DNA of 9,051 nucleotides from contig CAYLMM010000075.1 in assembly GCA_964384825.1 (NCBI GenBank), positions 1 through 9,051 of the forward strand, read 5' to 3'. The stretch comes from CAYLMM01 sp964384825. Its GTDB lineage: Bacteria > Krumholzibacteriota > Krumholzibacteriia > LZORAL124-64-63. The notes under the pieces were generated by a model, which was not told where the DNA came from, did no database searches, and was given only the letters and a program-made list of their open reading frames with translations. Made by a program: the position numbers and the translations under genes. Of this stretch, positions 1 to 6,659 are shown piece by piece (the first letter of the stretch is position 1; every line of letters begins with the position of its first letter).

Positions 1-1586
1 ATCTACCACCGGCCTCCGAGCATGATGATCGCGACTGTCGATAAGTTCGCAATGATGGCCTGGCGTTCTGAAGCCCGCACGCTCTTCGGCCGTGTTCGAG
101 AGGAGTGCAGCCGGCATGGGCTGCTTTGGCCCGGACACGACTGCGGGACGGGGCATCGGGCGCGGAGACCCCATCCGGCAGCGAGGGTTTTGCCCGTCAG
201 TGCCGTGCGTCCTCCCGATNNNNNNNNNNGTTGGGGACGATGGTCGGGCTGTACGAGAGTGCAGTCGACGACCTCTGCAGTTGGGAATTTGGAGGGACGA
301 TGATCCGTCCCAAGATCGTAGCATCGACCGCAACCGCCCGGCGCGCAGGGGATCAGGTGCGAAACGTTTTCATGCGGCGGCTCGCACTCTTTCCCCCGAA
401 GGCCCTCGACGTTGAGGATGACTTCTTTTCGGTGCAGCGCCCCATTGAGAGCAAGCCTGGAAGATGCTACATCGGCGTTTGTGCGCCTGGCAGTTCGCGG
501 CCTGCTGTCCTGATTCGGACCTACACCGCGGTCCTCACGGCTGCCCAGGCCTTGTTCGACCATTTTGGCCCGATCACTGACCCGTACATGACCCTCGTCG
601 GGTACTTCAATTCGCTGCGCGAACTGGGTGGAATGAAGCGTCTGGCCGAAGACGACGTGAGGTATCGTTCTTTCAGGGTCCAGATGGGACGATCACCTCG
701 TCCCGGTTTGGCGCAGCGTGATCCCGGTGAGGTAGTCGAATTGACCTCACGGGTTTCTAGTCAGAATATTCCGAAGTATCTCGACCAGCTCGAGGTCGGC
801 TTCGGTGGCCTGTACGACGATTCCGAACAGAGATGGGTCATTCGGAGGGACCAGGGCGATTCGCGCCCGATCGATGTCGTCCTTGCCACCAACATGTTGT
901 CTGTCGGCGTCGATGTGAGCCGATTGGGCGTCATGGTCGTGAATGGCCAGCCGAAAGGGACCGCCGAGTATATCCAAGCGACGAGCCGAGTAGGCCGTGC
1001 TTTTCCAGGGCTCGTCGTATCGGTGCTGACTTGGGCTCGGCCTCGCGACTTGTCGCATTACGAAACGTACGAGCACTATCACACGACATTCTATCAGCAC
1101 GTCGAGGCGCAATCGGTCACGCCCTTTTCTCCTCGCGCATTGGATCGGGGGTTGACTGGCGCCATGCTGTCTGTGATGCGAAACCGATATGAGACGTTCG
1201 CCCCGAACACGGGTGCCGCCGCTATGACAAGTCCCAGCTGCCCGGAGATGGCAGCGACCGTGCAGGCTCTGGCTGGGAGAGCGTGGGACGTGACCGAGGA
1301 TTCGGCGAAGAAGGGCCTGACTGAGGCAGCCCTGAAGAGCCGTGCCGACGATTGGGCCCGGGAAGCGGCTGTGGGTGGGCGTACCCTCGTCTATCAACGA
1401 TACGGGGCGGGTTCCACGGCCTACCCGTTGCTTGAGTCTCCGGGGATTCGAGCGTGGTCGCCGCGGACAGTGCCCACTTCGATGCGCGAAGTCGAGCCCG
1501 GCGTTCGCCTCGTCATGGAGGACGACCGTTCCCTCACGGACCCAGCTTGGCAACCTCGCCCAGCGAACGATGAGGATGAGTCATGA
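1..1586 (+). CDS. drmA: DISARM helicase DrmA, C-terminal part (5' end outside window, internal assembly gap)
   Basis: DrmA is the SF2-type helicase of the DISARM anti-phage system and works as a complex with DrmB on phage DNA. The visible part begins in frame at base 1 with TVDKFA (34-51) and reads to PPD at 217-219. After the N gap it resumes in another frame at 231 with LGTMVGLYE. Helicase motifs follow in order: STAT (324-335), a motif V-like LATNMLSVGVDV (882-917), and motif VI QATSRVGR (975-998). Roughly 525 codons are visible; whole DrmA proteins are about twice that, so the N-terminal half is missing. From memory of the family, the gap covers the Walker B/DExH segment. The frame change across the gap shows that ten is not its true length. 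The stop overlaps the drmB start by ATGA. An ATG at 105 lies in the post-gap frame but before the gap, so it is not a real start. Confidence 0.9.
220..229. other. Assembly gap (10 N) inside drmA
   Basis: Ten Ns. The helicase reads in one frame up to 219 and in a different frame from 231, with base 230 as the last base of a codon. The true missing length must therefore be 3n+2 bases, not ten. If the family segment lost is about 13 residues (the DExH box region), about 38 bases are missing. That number is inferred. Confidence 0.95.
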
Positions 1587-3421
1587 GCAAGACTCCTGTC
1601 GGAGCCATCCGACCCAGCCAGCTACTGTGGACTTATGGCCCCGGGGCGCTGATCGATCTGCCCAATCTCTCCGTCATTACGATGGGAATCGATCGGTGGG
1701 AGCGCGATCGTTGCCAACCTATCCTTGAGGCCCGGTTGCTCGCAAACGTGCGCCGGGCGCTCGGCGCTCAGGTCGAATCCTTGCGCATGCCTCCGGTGAC
1801 TGAGGATGACAGCATTGATCCATTCTCGGCGGAGGCCAACGTAGGGGTACCTGTTAAGCCTTTTCCGCGCTGGATGCGGTGCGTGAAGTGCGGTCTGCTC
1901 TCTCCATTCGATGCCGGACTGTTCGAACTGAAGGAACACCGGTATCGCCCGGAATACACTCGATTCGTGCACAAGGAATGCCGAGGTTCGCGCGGCGACA
2001 AGCGACCGAGCGATGCCGATGCCGTTCCTTCGCGCTTCCTTCTCGCCTGCCGGGCCGGCCATCTCGACGACTTTCCGTGGCACTGGTTCGTCCACAGTGG
2101 TGCGAGCGGATGCATGGGTACTCTCCGCTTCTTCGAGAGTGGTGCCTCGCTCCAAACCGAGAATCTGTGGGTGAGATGCGACACGTGTGGTGCCGCTAAG
2201 AGCATGGCTCAGGCGTTTGGCCAAGCAGGAAGAAACAATCTGCCAGGGTGCCGAGGGCGGCACCCGCATCTCGAACGCTTCGAGGATGGCTGCACAGAGG
2301 AACCCAGGGCGATTCTGCTCGGCGCGACGAATGGTTGGTTCCCTCTGACGCTATCAGCACTTGCGATTCCCCAGACCGGTAGCCCGCTCGCCCAACTCGT
2401 GGCTGACGGATGGACGTTCTTCGAGGATGTCGAAAGCGCATTGGAGGCAGCGGCCGTCGTGAAGACCCTGAAAAAATCGGCACAGCTCCCCGGCATCGAA
2501 GCTTTCGACGGCGACCAGGTATGGGCAGGAATTGAAGCACATCGTAATGGATCCGACGAAGATCAGGAATTCGACCTGAAGGGTCCTGAATGGGATGTGC
2601 TTACGGCTTCGACACCACCGACAGACTACCCGTTCTTCATGAGCAAAGAGGTCAATGTCCCTGCCGGATTCGAGCCGTACGTCGCCAGAGTGTTGCTTCT
2701 GGAACGCCTGCGAGAGGTGAATGCCCTGCTCGGCTTCACGCGAGTAGAATCTCCGACAGAGGGCGGCGACGATCGGGCCCCCCGGGCACCCGTCAGCCGA
2801 GGCGCACCGGTTTGGGTCCCAGCAACGCAAGTGCATGGAGAGGGGATTTTTTTGCAATTCTCCGAACCAGCGCTCGAGAAATGGGCGGCTGGCGCTGGCC
2901 CCAGGGCGCAAGGTGCGATCCTTCGCCGAGGTCACCGTGGCTGGCGCGCACGGCGCCACCTCGAGCCAGACCCCGAATTTCCCGGGGTTCGTTACGCACT
3001 ACTCCATACGGTCGCTCATCTGCTCATCCGGGAACTGGCGCTCGACTGCGGCTACAATGCCGCAAGTATTCGGGAACGCGTCTATGCCGAGACAGAAAAC
3101 GGCAGTCCTCAGGCTGGTATTCTCATCTACACGGCAGCCGCCGATTCTGATGGAACGTTGGGTGGACTTGTCGAGCTTGGTAAGCCGGACAATCTGGGCC
3201 GCCTGCTCAAGCAAGCTCTCGACCGAGCAAAGGTATGTGCCTCGGATCCTCTGTGTGCTGAACACGATCCCAGGAGGGATCAGTCGCTTCATACCGCTGC
3301 TTGTCATGCGTGTTCGTTCGTGTCCGAGACATCGTGCGAGTGCGGTAACCGCTATCTCGACCGTGCCCTCGTCGTCCCGACCCTCGAGGTGACCGACGCG
3401 GCCTTCTTCGAGGGGATCTGA
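1583..3421 (+). CDS. drmB: DISARM protein DrmB (DUF1998 domain)
   Basis: This is the complete DrmB of 612 residues, close to the usual family length. DrmB partners the DrmA helicase in the core DISARM complex and acts in the cytoplasm on incoming DNA. The N-terminus carries the family signature SQLLWTYGPGALIDLP (residues 12-27). Several Cys/His groups suggest zinc binding: C100-x2-C103, H130/C133, C199-x2-C202 with C223 and C237, and a C-terminal set C552, C558, C574, C577, C585, C587. FLLACRAGHLDDFPW (152-166) is another conserved block. The DUF1998 region runs from about 470 to 592, starting LLHTVAHLLIREL. The start at 1583 has GAGGA at 1572-1576, six bases upstream, and overlaps the drmA stop (ATGA), so the two are translationally coupled. 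The stop shares one base with the drmC start. There is no sign of truncation. The zinc role is inferred from residue pattern only. Confidence 0.93.
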   Translation: MSKTPVGAIRPSQLLWTYGPGALIDLPNLSVITMGIDRWERDRCQPILEARLLANVRRALGAQVESLRMPPVTEDDSIDPFSAEANVGVPVKPFPRWMRCVKCGLLSPFDAGLFELKEHRYRPEYTRFVHKECRGSRGDKRPSDADAVPSRFLLACRAGHLDDFPWHWFVHSGASGCMGTLRFFESGASLQTENLWVRCDTCGAAKSMAQAFGQAGRNNLPGCRGRHPHLERFEDGCTEEPRAILLGATNGWFPLTLSALAIPQTGSPLAQLVADGWTFFEDVESALEAAAVVKTLKKSAQLPGIEAFDGDQVWAGIEAHRNGSDEDQEFDLKGPEWDVLTASTPPTDYPFFMSKEVNVPAGFEPYVARVLLLERLREVNALLGFTRVESPTEGGDDRAPRAPVSRGAPVWVPATQVHGEGIFLQFSEPALEKWAAGAGPRAQGAILRRGHRGWRARRHLEPDPEFPGVRYALLHTVAHLLIRELALDCGYNAASIRERVYAETENGSPQAGILIYTAAADSDGTLGGLVELGKPDNLGRLLKQALDRAKVCASDPLCAEHDPRRDQSLHTAACHACSFVSETSCECGNRYLDRALVVPTLEVTDAAFFEGI

Positions 3422-4182
3422 TGCAGACTCTTCTCAATGCGATTGTGGACCTGGTCGCCCTGGTCTCTCCGGCTAAAATCGGTGCCGTCGCAGGAGCATT
3501 ACGGGGCATTTCTAGTGCCGCAGACGCACCTAGCCCGGATTCGTTGGTTGGGACACCGGCTGCCCGCGCCTCGGTGGTGCGTCTTTTGGCCGCATGGGGG
3601 AGCACTTCGGCCAGTGGGGATGAGGTCGCCGGTATGCTTCTCGGGGCATCGGAGGCGAGACGGCGGGTAGAGGACGAGCTCAACGTCGAACTCGTCTGGA
3701 CTGGCCCGACGACGCGTTTCGTGGCAACACGGCGTACTGAACAGGTTCTTCTAGACTTGATTCGTAGCGCCGAAAAGGATCTCTTCCTCGTGAGCTTTGT
3801 CACGTACGACGTGCCCAGCGTCGTGAAGGCTATGAACGATGCGAGCGGGCGAGGTGTTCGCATTCGCGTGCTGCTAGAGGCTTCGACGGGCCACGGCGGC
3901 AGTCTGAGTGTGGATCCCGCCGCGACCATGCGCAATAGCGTGCCTTCTGCTGAGATATTCACCTGGATCGAGAAGCCCGAGCCCTTCATTGACGGGAAAG
4001 TGCACGCCAAGGTGGCGGTCGTCGATGGAGCGCGAGCTTTCATTACGAGCGCCAACCTCACGGGTCACGCACTGGAGAAGAACATGGAAGCAGGAGTGGC
4101 GATTCATGGTGGTCCCGTCCCCAGGACCCTGCGGAACCATCTAGAGGCGCTGGTCGACGTGGGAGTAATCGGCCGTGCATGA
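3421..4182 (+). CDS. drmC: DISARM protein DrmC (phospholipase D-like, single HKD motif)
   Basis: This 253-residue PLD-superfamily protein follows drmB with a one-base overlap (TGATG). GAGGGG at 3410-3415 lies five bases before the ATG. The PLD motif HAKVAVVD gives H195, K197 and D202, followed by the usual SANLT (210-214) and an acidic residue E223 in NMEAGV. Only one HKD motif is present, so an active site would need a dimer, as in bacterial single-motif PLD nucleases. The first 90 residues are helical and Ala-rich, without a clear signal peptide. A conserved-looking strand LFLVSFVTYD (121-130) begins the catalytic fold. Length and position directly after drmB match DrmC of DISARM. The biochemical substrate is not shown by the sequence; nuclease activity on phage DNA is the family expectation. 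Confidence 0.92.
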   Translation: MQTLLNAIVDLVALVSPAKIGAVAGALRGISSAADAPSPDSLVGTPAARASVVRLLAAWGSTSASGDEVAGMLLGASEARRRVEDELNVELVWTGPTTRFVATRRTEQVLLDLIRSAEKDLFLVSFVTYDVPSVVKAMNDASGRGVRIRVLLEASTGHGGSLSVDPAATMRNSVPSAEIFTWIEKPEPFIDGKVHAKVAVVDGARAFITSANLTGHALEKNMEAGVAIHGGPVPRTLRNHLEALVDVGVIGRA

Positions 4183-4203
4183 TTCCAACCGGTCGTCGGT
4201 CGA

Positions 4204-4966
4204 ATGGTTCGTGCCGGCTTGGTCGCAATGAAACAGATTCGGCCGTTGGGCGACGAGCGCGTTCTCGCGCATTGCGTCTATTGTGGTGCGCATCCCGACT
4301 CCCGAGATCACGTCCCACCCCGAGTTCTGCTGGATGAGCCTTATCCCAAGAATCTCCCAGTCGTGCCCAGTTGTAGGCGGTGCAACGAGTCGTTCTCTCT
4401 CGACGAGGAGTACCTTGCCGCCCTGTTGGATTGCGTCGCTGTCGGTTCGGTCAAGCCATCGGAACACCATCGCGATCGGATCCGAAGCATTCTCGAAAGG
4501 AAGCCAGCCCTTGCGGCCGCGTTGGAGAATGCTCGTTCTGTCGATCCTGTGAACGGGAGTGTCGTGTTTGAGCCCGATGCGTCTCGCCTACCTGCACGTG
4601 ATCCGTTCGCCGCGCAAGGACCNNNNNNNNNNGGGGGGAGAAGCGCCCATCCGCGTCGAACACACTCACGCAGCGTTTGAACTCCATTCGGCCGAGTACG
4701 ACGACCCGGTGGGCGTGTCGGTATGTCCGATCGGGCTCCTCGACGAGAAGGCGCTCGAGCTGTTTGAGACTCTTCCATCCGTCAGTCTGTACCCGGAAGT
4801 CGGTTCCCGGGCCATGCTCCGGATGTACGAGCACGGAGTATTCTCCCCGAGTTGGATCGTCGTCCAGCCAGGCCGGTACCGGTTCCTCGCGTCCCCAGGC
4901 CCACCGCTCATGGTGCGCATTGTAATCGGCGAGTACCTCGCGTGTGAGGTCGTGTTGAGGGATTAG
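4204..4966 (+). CDS. HNH endonuclease-like protein, interrupted by assembly gap
   Basis: The N-terminus has a treble-clef HNH pattern: C24-x2-C27, D35-H36 in DHVPPR, then C57-x2-C60-N61 in SCRRCNESF. The acidic D67EEY that follows is usual for this group. The frame is open to the N run at 4623. The coding frame then continues from 4634 in another frame, through FELHSAEYDDP, WIVVQPGRYRF and VRIVIGEYLACEV, to TAG at 4964-4966. This C-terminal half looks like that of HNH proteins of similar length, so I treat both parts as one protein of about 250 residues. The missing sequence must be a multiple of three bases. The start at 4204 has no strong ribosome site; ATG 4228 is an alternative. It lies 21 bases after drmC on the same strand and is probably cotranscribed. 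It may be a nuclease effector, but it is not a standard DISARM component. Confidence 0.78.
4623..4632. other. Assembly gap (10 N) inside the HNH gene
   Basis: Ten Ns. The reading frame before the gap (CC of a codon at 4621-4622) and after it (G at 4633 as a third codon base) join only if the true missing length is a multiple of three. A zero-length gap would also fit, giving a CCG codon. Confidence 0.9.
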
Positions 4967-5137
4967 GCGGGAGAAGATCAAAACGGCTGTCGCACCTAAA
5001 AGCGAACCCAATTTGTGCACCCGCGGGGAGTCCAACCGGGGTTTGATGAATTGGACGTTGTAATTAAGTGGAAACTTGTTTCAAAGCCCTCGCACGTAAC
5101 GAATACCGGGGTCGCCGGCACCCGCTTGGCATGCCCT

Positions 5138-5158
5138 AGAAGGAACCGCGCTCCTTCT
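5138..5158. repeat. Short inverted repeat (7-bp stem)
   Basis: AGAAGGA (5138-5144) and TCCTTCT (5152-5158) are perfect inverted copies separated by seven bases (ACCGCGC). No T tract follows on either strand, so an intrinsic terminator is unlikely. A stem this short may be chance. Confidence 0.4.
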
Positions 5159-5263
5159 GACTGAAGAGGATGCACTGCCGTCCACCGGCAATTGATTCTC
5201 CTGCTTCCCGGCTGACCGCCCGGGTCTGACGTCCCCAATTTTAGCTGCCATCCCCCCTTTGCC

Positions 5264-5290
5264 CGACGAAGGCAGAGGGGTTCGTCGTTT
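5264..5290 (+). terminator. Weak terminator-like hairpin
   Basis: CGACGAA (5264-5270) pairs perfectly with TTCGTCG (5281-5287) around a ten-base loop, followed by only TTT and then CTCC. It could weakly end transcription of the DISARM/HNH unit, about 300 bases downstream of the HNH stop. The short T run makes this uncertain. Confidence 0.25.
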
Positions 5291-5351
5291 CTCCATGATG
5301 GTGCCAGCAAGGATTTTGGCCGTGATGGACGGACGCCAGTGGGCAAGGCCT

Positions 5352-5380
5352 GACCAGTCTAAATGACATTTAGATTGGTC
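5352..5380. promoter_or_regulatory. Near-perfect 29-base palindrome, possible operator or recombination site
   Basis: Left arm GACCAGTCTAAATG (5352-5365) and right arm CATTTAGATTGGTC (5367-5380) mirror each other around A5366 with a single mismatch (G5357 against T5375). The inner 17 bases, TCTAAATG-A-CATTTAGA, are perfectly symmetric. The arms are AT-rich beside GC-rich DNA. The site lies about 155 bases before the leader ORF of the right-hand operon. The symmetry suggests a dimeric DNA-binding protein, such as an operon repressor, or one half of a recombination site. As + strand RNA the mismatch becomes a G·U pair, so a stable RNA hairpin is also possible. Confidence 0.55.
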
Positions 5381-5535
5381 GCCCCTTTCTGAAATGGCCA
5401 TAACTCCAACGTGCCTCATCGGGGCCTTGCAGCCACCACAGCCGAAACGCCAACACGGCCAGACAGACGCCCCGACGATGCACAACCGAATGCAGATACA
5501 CGACTTGAGCTTTGAAGCAGGAGAGGGACCGACTC

Positions 5536-5643
5536 ATGAATTCGCCCGCGTATTGCCGTCATTTCCAGCCCCGATCCCCTGAACATCACACCACGATCAT
5601 CCCGGTTCGGCCTGTCGACCGCGCAAAGGACGTGGTGCGATGA
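5536..5643 (+). CDS. Small leader ORF, 35 residues, unknown function
   Basis: The frame starts at ATG 5536 and ends with TGA at 5641-5643, overlapping the next gene's ATG by the same ATGA arrangement seen elsewhere in this operon. An AGGAGAGGGA stretch (5519-5528) gives a good ribosome site, with GAGGG eight bases before the ATG. The product begins MNSPAYCRHFQP and ends VRPVDRAKDVVR. It is basic, has one Cys and shows no membrane segment or known motif. The ribosome site and the coupled stop argue that it is translated, either as a small protein or as a leader that drives translation of the downstream gene. It could still be chance, as it is short. Confidence 0.5.
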   Translation: MNSPAYCRHFQPRSPEHHTTIIPVRPVDRAKDVVR

Positions 5644-6659
5644 GACGCTACGTCGAAGCCGCCATCGACTCCGAGATCCAGGCCCTCCGCCACACCTCTT
5701 CCGGCCGGGCCTGCGCGACCTTCAAGGCCGCCGCCGCCATCGGCGGATTCGTGGGAGCGGGGGAAGTCGACGGATCTGTTGCCGAACGCGCTCTCCTTTC
5801 CGCAGCCCTGGAGACCGGGCTCCCCGAGCGTGAGGCGGTCGGCCACATCCGTCGCGGCATCCTCCGCGGGGAGAAAACACCGCGGACCGTTCCAGTCGCC
5901 CCGTTCCACCGAAACATCAAATCCCGGGCTTCCCACCGGGTGAGGCCCGTCGTTCCGGCCCGGACCGAAGCGGAAACGCAACCGGCCCGTCCTCCCCAGA
6001 GAGAGGTCGCCGCACTGTGGGCCGCCTCCCTTCCCGTGGGCGCCGACGCCAACTCCGCCGCCTGGTTCGCCGGCCGCTTCGGACGCGCCTCTGCCTGGTC
6101 TCTCCAGCAAGCCGAACTGTGGGACCTCGCCCGCGTGATTCCCACTGACCTCCACCTGCCACGCTGGGCTTGGACTCGGCGCGGACCGTGGGGCAGAACC
6201 GGCCACCGCATCATCATCCGCCTCTGGGACCACATGGGCCAGGCCGTCTCGCTCCGCGCCCGCTCGAGCGACACCACCGTGGCCCCGAAATCTCTCGCGC
6301 CCGCCGGCTACTCCGTCAAGGGCCTGGTCCTCGCCGACCCACTCGCACAGCAGCTCCTCGGCGGCGTCTGCCCCACCTGGTGGCAACCGCGCCAGGTCAT
6401 CGTCGCCGAGGGCGAACCCGACTGGCTGCTCTGGGCCCTCCGCCAGCGCGAGACCGACGAACAGGGCCCCGCCGTCCTCAGCATCGAGTCGGGCGCCTGG
6501 TCCCCGCAGATCGCCGCCCGCATCCCCACCGGAGCCTCGGTGGTCATCCGCACCCACCACGACGAGCCCGGCGAACGATACGCCCAGCAGATCGCGGCCT
6601 CCCTCCACGGACGTTGCCGCATCTTCCGCAGCAGCGCGGGAAAGGGGGTGCCGCGATGA
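5640..6659 (+). CDS. Toprim-like primase-associated protein
   Basis: This 339-residue protein has two recognisable parts. Residues about 15-75 (TSSGRACATFKAAAAIGGFV, then ALETGLPEREAVGHIRRGI) match the helical segment found in many phage and plasmid primases. Residues about 250-325 look like a Toprim fold: strand QVIVAEGEPDWLLWAL with E257-G258-E259-P260-D261, then VVIRTHHDEPGERYAQQIA (301-319), where Toprim proteins usually have an acidic DxD. Here the second motif is H306-H307-D308. The middle (120-220) is rich in Trp and Arg and may bind nucleic acid. No CHC2 zinc ribbon is visible. AAAGGA (5625-5630) lies nine bases before the start. The stop overlaps the DUF3987 start (ATGA). A role in element DNA replication, with the DUF3987 protein, is inferred. 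Confidence 0.7.
   Translation: MRRYVEAAIDSEIQALRHTSSGRACATFKAAAAIGGFVGAGEVDGSVAERALLSAALETGLPEREAVGHIRRGILRGEKTPRTVPVAPFHRNIKSRASHRVRPVVPARTEAETQPARPPQREVAALWAASLPVGADANSAAWFAGRFGRASAWSLQQAELWDLARVIPTDLHLPRWAWTRRGPWGRTGHRIIIRLWDHMGQAVSLRARSSDTTVAPKSLAPAGYSVKGLVLADPLAQQLLGGVCPTWWQPRQVIVAEGEPDWLLWALRQRETDEQGPAVLSIESGAWSPQIAARIPTGASVVIRTHHDEPGERYAQQIAASLHGRCRIFRSSAGKGVPR

Larger units (their letters stand above)
4967..5535. other. Intergenic stretch without a convincing gene
   Basis: These 569 bases lie between the HNH gene and the right-hand operon. Open frames exist on both strands (for example 4996-5346 and 5081-5485 on the minus strand, 5394-5582 on the plus), but their products resemble no family I know and have no good ribosome sites. 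I see no tRNA, CRISPR array or transposase remnant. The stretch holds three inverted repeats, listed separately, and an AT-rich patch around 5042-5085. Composition shifts from the DISARM side (about 55-58% GC in sampled lines) to about 70% soon after. It may hold the right operon's promoter, an attachment site or a structured RNA; none can be proven here. Confidence 0.6.

Noticed and set aside
2846..2854. A slippery heptamer, T TTT TTG, in frame in drmB
   Set aside because: It encodes the GIFLQF stretch, which looks like a conserved DUF1998 motif, and a shift would destroy the DUF1998 domain. The T run is best explained by the amino acids it encodes.
4179..4340. ATGA overlap at the drmC stop opening a short frame
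   Set aside because: The frame runs about 50 codons without a motif and lies out of frame with the HNH protein, whose CxxC and DHVPP motifs define the real gene.
4451..5035. A 194-codon antisense frame across the HNH gene and its gap
   Set aside because: It crosses the N run using an arbitrary length, has no recognisable domain, and the + strand carries clear HNH and C-terminal protein features.
5071..5105. CRISPR-like GAAAC/GTTTC motif (GAAACTTGTTTC at 5071-5082)
   Set aside because: Only one copy, no repeated unit of 25-40 bases nearby, and no cas genes.
4990..5220. Possible tRNA or tmRNA remnant suggested by stem-loops and a GTTGGACTC-like string on the minus strand
   Set aside because: The T-arm stem does not pair, no cloverleaf or CCA end can be drawn, and the loop is not the conserved GTTCGAATC form.
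5586..6608. A 340-codon antisense frame opposite the Toprim-like gene
   Set aside because: Its product is Gly/Ala/Asp-rich, typical of antisense frames in GC-rich DNA. The + strand frame has domains, a ribosome site and coupled ends.
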